Program-made: the position numbers and the translations under genes | Shown here: piece by piece, positions 10,609 through 20,998 of the stretch | How the letters are laid out: every line of letters begins with the position of its first letter | Position numbering within the stretch: the first letter of the stretch is position 1 | Notes under the pieces: model-generated | What the model was told of the DNA's origin: nothing | What the model saw: only the letters and a program-made list of their open reading frames with translations | Databases searched by the model: none | Origin: Pectinophora gossypiella | Taxonomy: Eukaryota > Arthropoda > Insecta > Lepidoptera > Gelechiidae | DNA length: 64,000 bases | NCBI RefSeq assembly: GCF_024362695.1 | Contig: NC_065421.1 | Location: forward strand, 7,440,598 to 7,504,597 | Direction: 5' to 3'

Positions 10609-11059
10609 GGCACATCGATTCTTGAAAGAGGTGAACAAATAATAACTCTGAACCCTGAGTAGTGATACTGATAAAGAACTCGCCATCATTCATTGAGGTT
10701 CTACCTATCGCGTTCATGCTTTCAGATCATTGTATAGTACACCAATTGAATGTGCCGAAGTTCGAAGTGCAGTGGTGCGGAATATACGGTTGCTCGCTTG
10801 TGAATGCACCACAGAAGCTGTACAGTACTCGCACAACTGCAATATATAGTCGATAGACTTGTGCTATCTCCGGAACTAAGGCGGGCAAACAATGGTTACC
10901 CTGACGAACTATCGCGAAGTATAGCGATGTAGTGGTAGGATTATAGTATGGAACAATGGTCAAATCTTGATTTGATTTTTTTAATGGTTTCTGGAGATCC
11001 CACTAAATATTTTGTTGTTGTTTTGTTTCTTAATTTTGAATACGTTTTTAGTTGCTGTA
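10609..11059. other. Intergenic, no gene recognised
   Basis: Overlapping open frames on both strands at 10662-10963 show no domain and have no neighbours to splice to. Confidence 0.4.
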
Positions 11060-11217
11060 GCCCTGTGGCTCACTGCGGACTTGCTCCACACAGTTGCCTG
11101 GACCATTATAGACGGCGATAAGGCTCACCACGTTGGTCTGACAGCTCTAAGCTTGGTGAGGCAGATGTACCTCTGACTACCCCTATTGGGATGTAGTCGT
11201 GAGCTTGTTATGCGGAT
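11060..11217 (+). repeat. SINE family D copy
   Basis: Shares GGCTCACCACGTTGGTCTGA, AAGCTTGGTGAGGC and GGGATGTAGTCGTGAGCTTG with copies at 11780-11917, 36750-36870 and, inverted, 19733-19815. Probably a SINE or a short LINE tail. Confidence 0.6.
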
Positions 11218-11592
11218 TTTTAATATGGCTTAATGTTGCCAGGTTTATCCATCGCACCCGCTGCTGCATGGGTTATAATTTCGCGCTCGAATCGCAAATA
11301 ACGCGCATTCTACCGTGTAGATAGACATCGTACGTTATAGCGTCGCGAGCGATGCATGGGTGCAAGTTATCTTCTTACAATTTGTATTAGATACAGACGT
11401 ATATTGTTTTTCATACAGGTAACTGTATAAAGGTATTCGCTTTTATCTCGAGACATGTACGAAGATTTTCCAGACGAAATTCATGAATATTCAATATAAT
11501 TTAATATCACTCCTTATTACGACGACTACAAATAATTTGAGAGACTTGTGCTAACATAGAATTATTATGCTACTTAGCAATAAGGCCGCCTA

Positions 11593-11693
11593 TTGTACTA
11601 ATTCTATTTCTCTTTTGTTTTGTATTTTGTTTTTTCCTGTTTGTGCAATAAAGTATTTGTTATGTTATGTTTGTTATAGAATATAAAGTTTGT
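11593..11693 (+). repeat. LINE-like 3' end with AATAAA
   Basis: Matches 60787-60862 almost exactly over TTTCTCTTTTGTTTTGTATT, TTGTTTTTTCCTGTTTGTGC and AATAAAGTATTTGTTATGTT. The polyadenylation word and a TTATG tail point to a retroelement 3' end. Confidence 0.65.
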
Positions 11694-11779
11694 CTCTGTG
11701 GCCTTTATGAAATGTTAAAAACGGTCTAGACTGACTTTTATGTAAAACACAAAAATGTTTGCCTAGACCATTTCCATTA

Positions 11780-11917
11780 GGTAACGACAGTGATACGGTT
11801 CACCACCTATCAAGTTGGTCTAACAGAAAGCTGGTGAGGCTTGCGAACTTAGTTCATCTTGCGATGGATGTACCTCTGATAATCACAATTGGGATATAGT
11901 TGAGAGCTTATGTTATG
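11780..11917 (+). repeat. SINE family D copy
   Basis: Reads CACCACCTATCAAGTTGGTC, AGCTGGTGAGGCTTGCG, then GATGGATGTACCTCTGATAA and TTGGGATATAGTTGAGAGCT. Confidence 0.65.
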
Positions 11918-12039
11918 TTTTCTTAGGACTACAATAGTCAGACTGTATTTGAACTGGCTGCCAACTGCAAAATTGCGGCTTAGAAGAATCCTTCTGGAAG
12001 GATTGTAAGTTTTCGAGTTAATTGACTTTAGCACGTTTT

Positions 12040-12280
12040 TTTGATGTGACATATTGTAGATTTTCTATGACGTTAGATTTGGCTGCACTAAAGGGGAGCA
12101 CTGAGGATTTGAGGGTGCCCAGTTGGGCGCGAACCTCGGCTCTGAGCGTCGTCTGGAAGGATTGTATTTAAAATGATTCATAGACCGTAGTGGATAAGCG
12201 CCTTTCGGCCTGTGCTGGGGTCAAACCTGCGACCTCAAAATGAGAGGCAAGCGTTCTACCAACTGCGCTACCACGGCTCT
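12040..12280. repeat. Repeat T fragment followed by a SINE C head (minus)
   Basis: 12040-12170 shares GTGACATATTGTAGATTTTC, GGGGAGCACTGAGG and GCCCAGTTGGGCGCGAACCT with 36281 and 45420. 12195-12278 matches the tRNA-like head of SINE C in reverse. Confidence 0.65.
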
Positions 12281-12894
12281 ACAACACCAAGCAACTGAAG
12301 CATGCAATTTCCCGACAGAATACATTTTCACACAAGAAACCTTGATTTAGAAATTAAGTTTCTGAGGTCGTTTTTCTCACGGAGATTTAATTAGGTTCAA
12401 TTATTTATGAATATTCAGCTCGCGTCTAATTAGCTATACTGTGAGCAACCTTCAGTTTGACAGACAATTTGTTAGACTAGTCTTTTCTGAGAAGACATCG
12501 GACTCTGACCTTGAAATTAAGCGAAAAGACTGAACTGAGGTAAATTAAATGGAGAGACGTTCAAATAGAGCTGCAGGATATAAACCTCAAAACTGTATTA
12601 CTGAATAAGAATTAGAATATTTGTATGGTAATAAAAAAAGTTCTTTCCATATCAAGGGACAGTGGTGAGCGGATTTTTGAAATGCATGGGTGAGACCGAA
12701 ATAACTCTAAGCTATTTATTTTTAATATATGTAATAATAAAAACGTACTAAAAACATGATACTGTACCTGCGAATTTCGGTTTTAATATGTAGTACCCAC
12801 AGTAAATATTTGTAACTAATGGTACAATAGTTAGTGGGATCAGAAATTGCACGAACTGATTCAACCTGCACCTTGCCACCAACGCGCAACATGG
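12281..12894. other. Intergenic, no gene
   Basis: No repeat or coding region recognised; composition is AT-rich. Confidence 0.45.
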
Positions 12895-13395
12895 CGCATA
12901 TGTGGTCGGAATTCCTTCCCTTCGAACCGCTAGGTTCGCTTCCTCCTTTATTATGCGAACTGCTAAAGAACGGAATTTTCTCTTCGTACATTCTTCTTCT
13001 TCTATCGTGTGGGTTGTGAGGTGGAGCACCAACTTCATCAACCCTGCGTTATTGTTCTCCATCATCATCAGCCGTATGACGCCCACTGCTGGGCATAGGC
13101 CTCCCCCAAGGATCTCCACGACGATCGGCCTGCGCTGCCCGCATCCAGCGGCTTCCCGCGACCTTCACCAGATCGTCGGTCCACCTTGTAGCGGGCCTAC
13201 CCATTGAGCGTCGTCCGACACGTGGTCGCCACTCCAGAACCTTTCCGCCCCATTATTATTGTTCTCCGATACATATAATTTGAGAATTTTTAAGGTAAGA
13301 GTGAATAGGCACTATTTAAGTTTGCATGCTCCACCTTAAACCACATCGCTGCTTAATACCAGGCTGGATCGTGGTCAAACGCACTTAAATCTTTT
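12895..13395 (+). mobile_element. LINE C-terminal fragment with two nested insertions
   Basis: Plus frame gives RTARFASSFIMRTAKERNF, and after the insertions TYNLRIFKVRVNRHY. This parallels RFASSFLMRTAKDWN and RYNLGVFKARVNRHL at 37380-37631. A SINE A tail (about 12985-13048) and an RTE tail (13061-13255) interrupt it. Confidence 0.7.
13061..13255 (-). mobile_element. 5'-truncated RTE-type LINE tail with exact target duplication
   Basis: Minus strand encodes RRSMGRPATRWTDDLVKVAG, SRWMRAAQA and, after a frame change, RSSWRSLGEAYAQQWASYG with a stop and a TGATGATGATGG tail. TTATTGTTCTCC flanks it at 13049-13060 and 13256-13267. Confidence 0.85.
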
Positions 13396-13414
13396 AATAT
13401 AAAAAAAATCGAAA

Positions 13415-13525
13415 AACACATAATAACGGGTTCTTACCGCGTTTAAAGCAGGGATATGAGACTCTCGATATTCCCGTTACCCGTTACCCCGAACCCGGGA
13501 ACCCGTTATTATGTGTTTTAATAAT
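13415..13525. repeat. Foldback repeat E
   Basis: ACACATAATAACGGGTTCTT at the left and CCCGTTATTATGTGTTTTA at the right are inverted. Copies at 20612-20790 and 23503-23625 share TAACGGGTTCTTACCGCGTT and GGGATATGAGACT. Confidence 0.7.
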
Positions 13526-14204
13526 TAAACGTTTTCTAAAATATTTATCACAGATTTGTCATCATTTAGAACTATTGGAGTTGAGTTTAAAAGTAGGTCA
13601 AACAATTATACGAGTGTTTAATAATCATTATTTTTTTTATCAAGTAACTAAAAATAAATGGGTCTTTGCAGTGTACGTATGTTAATGTTAATAAATCTTA
13701 CTTTCGACTTTAAGTGCAAATATATGTTATCATAATAACTTTAAAGTAATTAATAACAATGTTGCTTCCAATATTTTTGTAGCAAAAATATGAGTTATTA
13801 TTTCTCATTGCTTTAGCAATAGCTTTATCACAATAAAGTGAATAAATAAAAGACGGTATTTATATAAATCATTATTTATTTATTAAATATAAAATTGTCT
13901 TACATCGTTAGGACCACTGAGAATCGTTACATCTACAACAGTTTCAGCGTAATTTTTATATAAATTATAAATCAGTTTTCAAATTTAAACTCTATACAAT
14001 AGAATCAACAAAAAGGAAACATTTAGAACATTACCTCATTGAATGGCACTACATATATATTTACCGTATATTTATACAAATATATATATATATATATTCT
14101 TAGGGTGGCCGTGCACATAAATCAAGACCAAGACCGCTGAAAGAGTTTCCCATTCGCCTGTCATAAGTTAACCATTATGTCTTCTGCTTGATAGAAACAC
14201 TGGT

Positions 14205-14535
14205 GCTGATTCCTGTACAATATACCATCTAATTTTATTTTAAGTTATACCTGTCATTTTCTTATCCACTGTAAAGGAAAGGGACGGGTAATCGACACAC
14301 ATAAATTTATGGAGCACACATCAATTTTAGGCAGAAATTTAAAAACCTTTCTAAAATTTTATATTGGCCAATAATACGACAGAATTAGGTTGACAGCACA
14401 CGTTAAACGGGTTGTATATGAGCGCGATGCCTATTTCGCCCGGGTTTTCATTCATTTTAAAATTATTAGTTGTCAATCATCCGTCCCTTTCCTTTTCGTC
14501 GGATAAGAAAATGACAGGTACAACTCTTAAAATAA
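14205..14535. mobile_element. Foldback MITE P
   Basis: Left arm ATTTTATTTTAAGTTATACC, TGTCATTTTCTTATCC and AAAGGAAAGGGACGG pairs with the right arm CCGTCCCTTTCCTTTTCGTC. A second copy at 27110-27450 has the same arms. No duplication was identified. It lies downstream of the Side-like stop codon, possibly inside the 3' UTR. Confidence 0.75.
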
Positions 14536-14595
14536 TAAACAAATGATATTATAACTAATATTTAATAGTCTTCAATTTGTGATTATGGTATAAAG

Positions 14596-14690
14596 CTCGT
14601 ATTCATTATCATCATCATCATCAGCCGTACGACGCCCACTGCTGGGTATAGGCCTCCCCCAAGGATCTCCACGACGATCGATATTCACAT
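14596..14690 (-). mobile_element. RTE-type LINE 3' tail
   Basis: Reads CATCATCATCATCAGCCGTA, then CCCACTGCTGGGTATAGGCC and CCAAGGATCTCCACGACGAT, the same family as 13061-13255. Confidence 0.75.
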
Positions 14691-16031
14691 AAATTAGTAA
14701 TAAATGGAAATATGCCGCCAGAAATTTTGATCTTGCTCATTATAGTTCACGACCACCCCTATCGGTAGATACAAAACAATAAGATAATAAAAGCATTTCT
14801 CTATAGTAATCTACTTTTCTATAATATTTACAGCCACACAACCGATTCGTTTAAAATAAGTAGAAATATGTACTTATTTACAAAATAGTCTTCGTTCATT
14901 GTAGTCATAGGCCAGTAAGTCGTTTATTTATTTAGCTAAATTATCTAATAGTACTTGAGTACAGTGGCAGGAAGGGTACAGATACCATTATATACATTAA
15001 TAGTTATACACTCAGAATGTACTTATTATTCTGCCTTGCACTAAAACTAGTCAAACTTAAAAATATGCAACATGATATATTAGCTAATGAAAGATATTTC
15101 TGATCGAAACAAATGAACGACTTTAAACTCGGTTCCACTCTGTCTCCTGTTTATTTTTATAGTATGCTGCACAGTTAGGTAGTCACGATGTACGAGTATC
15201 ATCGACATCGTATTTTAAAGGCGCACTGCAATAATATAATTTATAAAATATTTTTTTAACGTTACGAATTTCGTGTATAAAACTGTCGATTTTTCAAAGA
15301 AAACAAAGGTCAATGTTTTACAGGAGCTAGTGCTGTAAAAATACATATTCTTATTTCAAGTTTAGAACGCAAAATAAAACCACTACTAAAAACAATACTA
15401 ATAATAGTAATACTAGTAAATAGTATCAGGGGCCTTAGCCAAGTTCAAACAAACAAAGCATTATTTCAATCGATCACACTGACGTTTTTGTCATCATTTG
15501 CTACTTTTGCCTTGGGGCATTCCCCAGAAATACCTTTCGTTATCATGTTGCATTTTTTAACTTTTCAACAATCAAAAATAATTAATTACTTAACGTAAAC
15601 CATGCCTAATTTCGCTTTTGAGCAACACATTATATGTGTTTGTGTATTTTAGGAGGGCTCTTTACATAGATCAACTAATAATAGTTCAAACTCTAAGTCT
15701 TCAATTCACTGTAAATGTTTATTTAGGTAAACACGGTTTACTTAGTGTCTACATTTATTTACAATATATATTGTCTTATCAAACAATGGAATATTTGGCA
15801 AATAAACGCCTACAATAATTTATGAATAGTCAAATATAACCAAATTTGCTAGCAGTAAGAAATATTCGTTTGTCGTATTTGAACATTGTGACATCATTTA
15901 AAATAATAAATGTAAGTTGCCAATAATTACACAAGATGTCTTACTTCATCACATACTCTAACAAAACGCATACAAGATCTGAAAAGCACTTATTCAAAAT
16001 AACTGATATCACTTCATCGGGTCTCACCACT

Positions 16032-16343
16032 CTATACACAACTTTCAGGTCCGGGCAAATTTTCAGCTAAAACGTGTTCTCTTCTTCTCGCGTTGCCTTT
16101 CCCTTTGGTCCTATGCAGAGTTGAAGTTGCTAGACTTCCAGAACTTAAAGTTGGCCCTGTGAGGGTCAGGTTTTGGCTGCCAAGAGGGGAACTCACGTTG
16201 CCGTTTGGGCACACAAAGTTTGGGCTCCCCAAAGTTGGGCTGCTAGTGACAGGATAACTTGGTCTAAAGTTCATTGTATGTGCCAAGTTCTGGTTCAGGA
16301 CATCTTCTTGTCTACTGCTAGGTACCATATCACACGGTGAGAG
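16032..16343 (-). CDS. Side-like exon M: C-terminal cytoplasmic tail with PDZ-ligand-like end
   Basis: The acceptor is TTTTGGTCCCGCAG. The exon carries 103 codons plus TAG. The tail is low in charge and rich in serine, proline and threonine (SPTLGSPNF, SSPLGSQNLT), then turns basic (HRTKGKGNARRREHV) and ends NLPGPESCV. The last four residues, E-S-C-V, fit the class I PDZ ligand pattern S/T-x-hydrophobic. The basic patch and the end resemble what is expected of a conserved Side-family C-terminus; binding is an inference. Confidence 0.9.
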   Translation of the reverse strand, partial: LSPCDMVPSSRQEDVLNQNLAHTMNFRPSYPVTSSPTLGSPNFVCPNGNVSSPLGSQNLTLTGPTLSSGSLATSTLHRTKGKGNARRREHVLAENLPGPESCV

Positions 16344-16620
16344 CTGCGGGACCAAAAATGTCTTTGAAGTTCTTTCAAGATTTGACAGAAATAATACCTA
16401 TAGGATTCAATATAAGAAAAACAAACAATGTCAAAAAATGTCGACAAACAAAGGCACGGACGCCATGTTTGTGAAAAGGGTAGGGTTTTAGTCTGTTAAG
16501 TCGGGCAGAGGTACACGCTAAATATGAGGAAGAGCATTTCTTCTCCCAAAACACAAAAAAAAACACAAACAGAATATAAACCAAAAAATAATAATTGGTG
16601 ATTGACTCTTTTAAGTTTAC

Positions 16621-16694
16621 CTGTGGTCTTCCCGCAGAGTCAAGTAAAGCCAAGTCTTCTGCTGAGAACACTGCTCCAGTCTGACTCCAGTCTC
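16621..16694 (-). CDS. Side-like exon L: small cytoplasmic exon
   Basis: The acceptor is TGCTTCTTCATAG and the donor GTAAACTT. The 74-bp exon completes a glycine codon and encodes DWSQTGAVFSAEDLALLDSA then GRPQ, ending in phase 0. The intron to exon K is only 81 bp, in contrast to the multi-kilobase introns of the extracellular part. Confidence 0.87.
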
Positions 16695-16775
16695 CTATGA
16701 AGAAGCACATAGCTTCAGTATACATACAAGATGAGACATTAAAGTAAGAATGCAACGTCAAGAAGACCATCTTAC

Positions 16776-16847
16776 CTCTGACTTCTTGTATGCTAGGCCA
16801 TTCATCCGCCTCATCTGCTATCGGTTGTACAGTTTGATTATCGCCAT
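16776..16847 (-). CDS. Side-like exon K: small cytoplasmic exon
   Basis: The acceptor is GATATGTACACAG and the donor GTAAGATG. At 72 bp this is the smallest exon. It completes an aspartate codon, encodes GDNQTVQPIADEADEWPSIQ then EVR, and leaves one base. The acidic character and phase fit exons J and L exactly. The pyrimidine tract of its acceptor is weak, so alternative inclusion is possible but not shown. Confidence 0.85.
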
Positions 16848-17039
16848 CTGTGTACATATCGGTAGTTATTATCATAGCTCATTCGGTTTGAAATATGTAC
16901 GAATTGTTACTTTGAAATAAAAAGTTATTTCTCTTAATAACCTCAGGGTAAGTTAGTAAGTAATTTGGATTAATTAGGCGAATACGATACGATTATAAAA
17001 GAAATTCAAAATTACAATAGGAGCGTATAGACTAACTAC

Positions 17040-17250
17040 TGATACTGAGAATTATTGAGGACAGAAGAGGCAAGATGATTGGACACCTAATATTAAGACA
17101 CGACGAATTTATTAAAAACATCATAGAAGGAAAGCTAGAAGGAAAGAGAGGAAGGGGAAGACCAAGAAGAGCTTACATGGAACAGATTAAAGAAAAGGTT
17201 AACGTCGTGTCTTATAGGGAAGTCAAGTCTCTTAAATTGACGATGATGAG
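17040..17250 (+). mobile_element. RTE-type LINE 3' end in the intron next to exon J
   Basis: Encodes KMIGHLILRHDEFIKNIIEG, then GRGRPRRAYMEQIKEKVNVV and SYREVKSLK, with an internal deletion before the ATGATGAG tail. The tail stops 16 bp from the exon J boundary. Orientation is opposite to the host gene. Confidence 0.8.
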
Positions 17251-17266
17251 ACTAACTGATTCTTAC

Positions 17267-17524
17267 CTGGCGCATTCAAAATGTCCGGCTGAGGATCCGG
17301 CGTCTTCAGATCCGGGGAGGGTTTGATGGTGTACGCGACGACGTACCGTCTCCCGCCATCACTCAGCTCTAGCATGTCACCCGGGGGGTGTTTGTGAGGT
17401 GGCTGCGTGCGCCTGCGCCGGGCACACAGCGCCGCCAGCGCTATGCCGCCAGCTGCTACCGTTGCGGCCAGTGCTGTTGCCACCATCACACCTAATGTTA
17501 CGCCTCCCATTGATCCTTTGCCAT
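17267..17524 (-). CDS. Side-like exon J: transmembrane helix and juxtamembrane cytoplasmic region
   Basis: The acceptor is TTTGAAACAG and the donor GTAAGAAT. The 258-bp exon, the second largest, has a hydrophobic run of about 27 residues from GVTLGVMVATALA to GGIALAALC (486-512). It is followed directly by ARRRR, which by the positive-inside rule puts the C-terminus in the cytoplasm. The tail then reads GRRYVVAYTIKPSPDLKTPD, a motif region expected in Side-family cytoplasmic domains. A LINE tail ends 16 bp outside the donor side. Confidence 0.93.
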
Positions 17525-17666
17525 CTGTTTCAAAGGATTAAGGTTAGATATCATTGTCATGGTATAACTGAAGGTTTTGGATAAATTAGTTTAAAAGAAA
17601 TGTCGAGAAGATTAAGTAACTGAAAAACTGATTTGTGCATTTGATCTATTTGACGCTAAAAATGTT

Positions 17667-17724
17667 TTCCGTGCTTACCCCGGTGGGAAACAGGCATGAG
17701 TTTATGTATGTATGTATATGTATA
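17667..17724 (+). repeat. KRLMN-family LINE terminal piece with TATG tail
   Basis: Reads CTTACCCCGGTGGGAAACAG, GCATGAGTTTATG and then TATGTATGTATATG. It directly precedes the LTR-like unit. Confidence 0.6.
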
Positions 17725-18231
17725 TGTCGGAGTTAGTTATGAATTAAGAAGAGAAATTGATCAAATCGGAAATGAAGTTGCAACGCTCCGACGACAGGTG
17801 GCGTACGGCCAGAGCTGGGTGAAGTCGGGCAGTCACTACAGAGTCATCGTGTCGAGCGGACGTGCACTGCCGTTCTAGTCGGTGGTGTCGAATAATTCCG
17901 ATCGGAGAGTGGAGTGCTAAAGTCGCTCACCTATAACTTGTAGGAACGTCAAGAAAGTGTGATCGGAAAAGAGCACCTAGCAAGTACGTTCACATGTCCC
18001 GATGATTCGGTCCGAATATAGGAACCATGGGTGATGGAGGGCCCCTTCTCGCTAACGTCCTGAGGTGCACTAGATTACGAGAGACTGTGTAACCGTTACG
18101 AATACCGTGCCGTTGCCGCGAGTGTGGACCTTATGCTGTAACTGTATCTAATCGTGATACAAAAACTATGTGGAAGTAAATAAAATGATTGTGATACTAA
18201 TGATGGCCATTATTGTCTTCTAACGCCCACA
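17725..18231. mobile_element. Possible solo LTR
   Basis: Begins TGTCGGAGTTAG and ends CTAACGCCCACA, so the terminal 12 bp are inverted with 10 matches, and the unit starts TG and ends CA. An AATAAAATG word lies near the 3' end (about 18178). A 50-codon open piece encodes YELRREIDQIGNEVATLRRQ near its start. No target duplication was found, so the limits are provisional. Confidence 0.4.
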
Positions 18232-18838
18232 TTGAAGATGGAAAATCATACGATAAAGAATAGAGTTCAGTTAGACCACCTTGCTCGGTATAAATTTCCT
18301 ACCTACCTTCTCCCTCCATTCTAATTTATATATACGACATATATAATGTAAAGTTGTTAACACGTCAGGAAGTCTTTCTGGTTCAGGAAGTTGAGTGAAG
18401 AATTTACCTAATATATAATAATACCAATATAAAAGAAAACAACGTTCTAATAAATAGAGCAAAATTTTACAAAAAAGCTTTTCAAAAGGCCGGTATAATT
18501 ATTATTTAGCTTATCGCTATTACGTAAAATATTTCTCGAGTAATACCATTATAAGTATAGGATAAGGAAAAAGGGGAAAAATTGCATAATATAAAAATTG
18601 TTTAGAAATTCAAATGGACAAATATTTAAATCGAGGTTCTTTTAGCGAAGCGAAATTATAATTTCTTATTTCTTTGGAGAATTCTTTACATTTTTATTCA
18701 CTCAGTATAATGGTAAATTATTAAATTTATGGGTATGTAGACCTTTTTTTAATATTGTGATGGATTGACAACGGCACATCTTTCACAACAAACATACCAA
18801 ACTTCTCAGCCAAACTTTGTAACTAGAGAGTTCACGAA
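18232..18838. other. Intron sequence, no gene
   Basis: AT-rich, with no recognised repeat or conserved-looking block. Confidence 0.5.
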
Positions 18839-19284
18839 TGTTGACATAAAATTCTCTTTTTCGCTTAGCGGCATCCTTTTCTGACGCATATCAGCGTCCT
18901 TATCTTTCTGTACTGGAATAGTCATGGAGGTTCTACCTGATGTGACCATAGGGTATAAAAGGAGCGCGAAGAGGAAGTAGAGTCAGAAAAAGTCGAGAAG
19001 AAATTGCTGTTGGAGAGCCCGTTCAGTTTTTAAAGCAATCGAAGCAGGAAGAAGAAGTGGTAAAGTGAAAGTAGCAATAATGAAAGTGAGGTAAAAGTGT
19101 TTTAAATAGTGTTAGTGCAGTGTTTTGCGTAGTGTTCAAGTGTCGCGTCAAGTGCGAAATAAAGTGAAGTGACACTATCGGAGTTGAACGTGGCTCTGTG
19201 TAAGCGTTGTACTGCGATTTGATTCTTCTTGGACTTAGTGGGTTTCCTTCCAATTCCGAAACCCACTTCCCTAACGATATAACA
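18839..19284 (+). mobile_element. LTR-like promoter and polyadenylation unit
   Basis: Begins TGTTGACATA and ends GATATAACA. A strong TATA box GGGTATAAAAGGAGCGCG (about 18951) is followed about 25-30 bp later by AGAGTCAGAAAAAGTC, and AATAAAG appears at about 19159. This order resembles U3-R-U5 of an LTR. No gag or pol lies alongside and no target duplication was seen, so a solo LTR is the best guess; a cryptic intronic promoter is the alternative. Confidence 0.45.
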
Positions 19285-19997
19285 TAATCTACAGTATCAA
19301 GTACTTGAGTAAAAAACTAATAAGTTTATTGCTATAAACGTATATGTCAGAGGTTTATATGTCTTTAAATAGCACGAACTAATTTGACTAGCCCTCAGTT
19401 TGAATTGGAAGTAACTAATGAAACTAATAGAAACTTGGCTTTCTGGCCAATATCACTATCTCCATTACAATGAACTCTGAAGTTTACCCATTGATAATTT
19501 GGGTTGCAAGCGAGACCTGCAAACATTGACTTATTTTCAAAAGGATTGTTATCTGACAGTGGTAATCTTGAGTTTGGGAGTTTCATAATTGTTTTTGAGA
19601 GTAAATATTTACAGAGGTTAAAACAAAGATAATACTTTGACGGATTTATTAGTTCTAGCAATTACAGAGACGAGGATGTAAATTGAAAAGATTTGAACTC
19701 GAAAGTTACTTACTTAAACATAACAGCTACATAAGCTATATCCCAATTGGGGTAGTCAGAGGTACATCCATTGCAAGATGAGCTAAGTACCCCCATCTCA
19801 CCAAGCTTTCTCTAAACCTGTATTTCTATAGCTTTAATATAATGCAATAATGAGCTTGGTTACAGTATACTAATACTCAGTTTCACACAGTTTGCCTTTT
19901 AATTCTTGGTAAATAACCTTCCTAAAACAATTATTCTGTTTATTTAGGTTTATACAGATCCAGGATATTTTTAAGAAAGGCTAGGTCAAGAATTCTA
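19285..19997. other. Intron; SINE D fragment (minus), otherwise nothing
   Basis: 19733-19815 reads TATCCCAATTGGGGTAGTCA then GAGGTACATCCATTGCAAGA, the inverse of SINE D. The rest has no recognised content. Confidence 0.5.
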
Positions 19998-20130
19998 AAC
20001 CGGCGAGCATGCATGAAGTCTTTGATGAGAGTGGAAGAAGAGAAAATAGTGTATCAGGATCGCAGTAAGTGGAATTCCATAGTCTCTGTCTACCGTAATG
20101 GGAAATAGGCGTGTTATGTATGTGTATGTA
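19998..20130 (+). mobile_element. KRLMN-family LINE 3' end
   Basis: Reads AAACCGGCGAGCATGCATGA, then TCAGGATCGCAGTAAGTGG and GTAATGGGAAATAGGCGTG with a TATG tail. Confidence 0.6.
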
Positions 20131-20214
20131 TTTACGTGAAAAAGCTGATTTTAATATTGAGACAAGTGAAGACGAAGGTGCTAGGCGCAAAGAGGATATC
20201 TATAGATATAACTA

Positions 20215-20295
20215 TACATACATACATACATAAACTCACGCCTATTTCCTACCGGGGTAAGCAGAGACTATAGAATTCCATTCCATACTATACCT
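20215..20295 (-). mobile_element. KRLMN-family LINE 3' end
   Basis: Plus sense starts with ACATACATACATACATA, then AACTCACGCCTATTTCCTAC and GGGGTAAGCAGAGACTATAG. It ends about 90 bp from exon I. Confidence 0.7.
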
Positions 20296-20382
20296 ATTAT
20301 AATGATATAATGGGACCTCCCCGCTACATTGAAGTAGGTAAGATATTTTATTAGCACAATTATCTACAAAGGTAAAACATAC

Positions 20383-20544
20383 CGGTTCTCCTGGCAGCAT
20401 CATTGAAGGCAATATTCTCAAGTAATGTCTTCTCGGACTCCCCCTTCAAGTTCCTCGCGTAGATCAAGAGGTTGAAGGTGGCGCCTTCCACATCGTTGGG
20501 AGAAGACACTTGCGTCAGGTCCAGTCTGAAGGTCACCAGGCCAT
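20383..20544 (-). CDS. Side-like exon I: second half of fibronectin type III domain
   Basis: The acceptor is TATTGTTTTGTCCAG and the donor GTATGTTT. The 162-bp exon completes an aspartate codon and leaves one base. It encodes GLVTFRLDLTQVSS and ATFNLLIYARNLKGESEKTL, where the Y-A-R-N-x-K-G strand is the typical FN3 G-strand region, then ENIAFNDAARRT leading to the membrane-proximal stalk. Confidence 0.92.
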
Positions 20545-20611
20545 CTGGACAAAACAATATGTTTTCAAGTCTTCGTCACTGTTGACCTAACAAGTTGTCA
20601 TAACCCACAAT

Positions 20612-20790
20612 GTAGCTCCTTAAAACACATAATAACGGGTTCTTACCGCGTTTAAAGTAGGGATATGAGACTCCTGATATTTCGACATTGTTGCAAGTGC
20701 CATGATCACGGGATGACTGATGAGAAATTATGGATCTACCTACTCCACTCCAATCACATCAGTCAACCCGTTATTATGTGTTTTAATTAT
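20612..20790. repeat. Foldback repeat E
   Basis: AAAACACATAATAACGGGTT at the left pairs with AACCCGTTATTATGTGTTTT at the right. The interior reads GTTGCAAGTGCCATGATCAC. Confidence 0.75.
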
Positions 20791-20884
20791 GATAATAACC
20801 GCGTAAACTTAAAACAAAGTAGCTCCTTTTTAACGTTATGCCGTTGGTCTCAGATACTAATTACTTATGTTAGCGTTCCATGAG

Positions 20885-20936
20885 CCTACAGGGCCTTTGG
20901 TGGCTCAATAAACACCGTGACACCAGGGTTGATGAA
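20885..20936 (+). repeat. SINE A tail fragment
   Basis: Reads AGGGCCTTTGGTGGCTCAAT, then CACCGTGACACCAGGGTTGA. Confidence 0.6.
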
Positions 20937-20998
20937 AGAAAAAATATAATTATATGTGTGTACAGGAATTAGCACCAATGTGAGTGTAAACTACCTAT

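Larger units (their letters stand above)
13870..16031 (-). other. Probable 3' UTR and downstream flank of the Side-like gene
   Basis: This stretch follows the TAG on the coding strand, is AT-rich and has no convincing frame. AATAAA signals on the minus strand occur near 15754, near 14925 and repeatedly near 13875, so the transcript end could be about 0.3, 1.1 or 2.2 kb beyond the stop. A MITE (14205-14535) and a LINE tail (14596-14690) lie within it, which favours one of the nearer ends or a repeat-bearing UTR. The end is not determined. Confidence 0.4.

Noticed and set aside
12722..13207. Overlapping frames of 89-123 codons on both strands
   Set aside because: They read across the stacked LINE, SINE and RTE fragments; the joins are insertion junctions, not a gene.
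17075..17326. 83-codon plus frame running into exon J region
   Set aside because: Its protein-like part is a LINE fragment (GRGRPRRAYMEQ) and the rest is the antisense of exon J.
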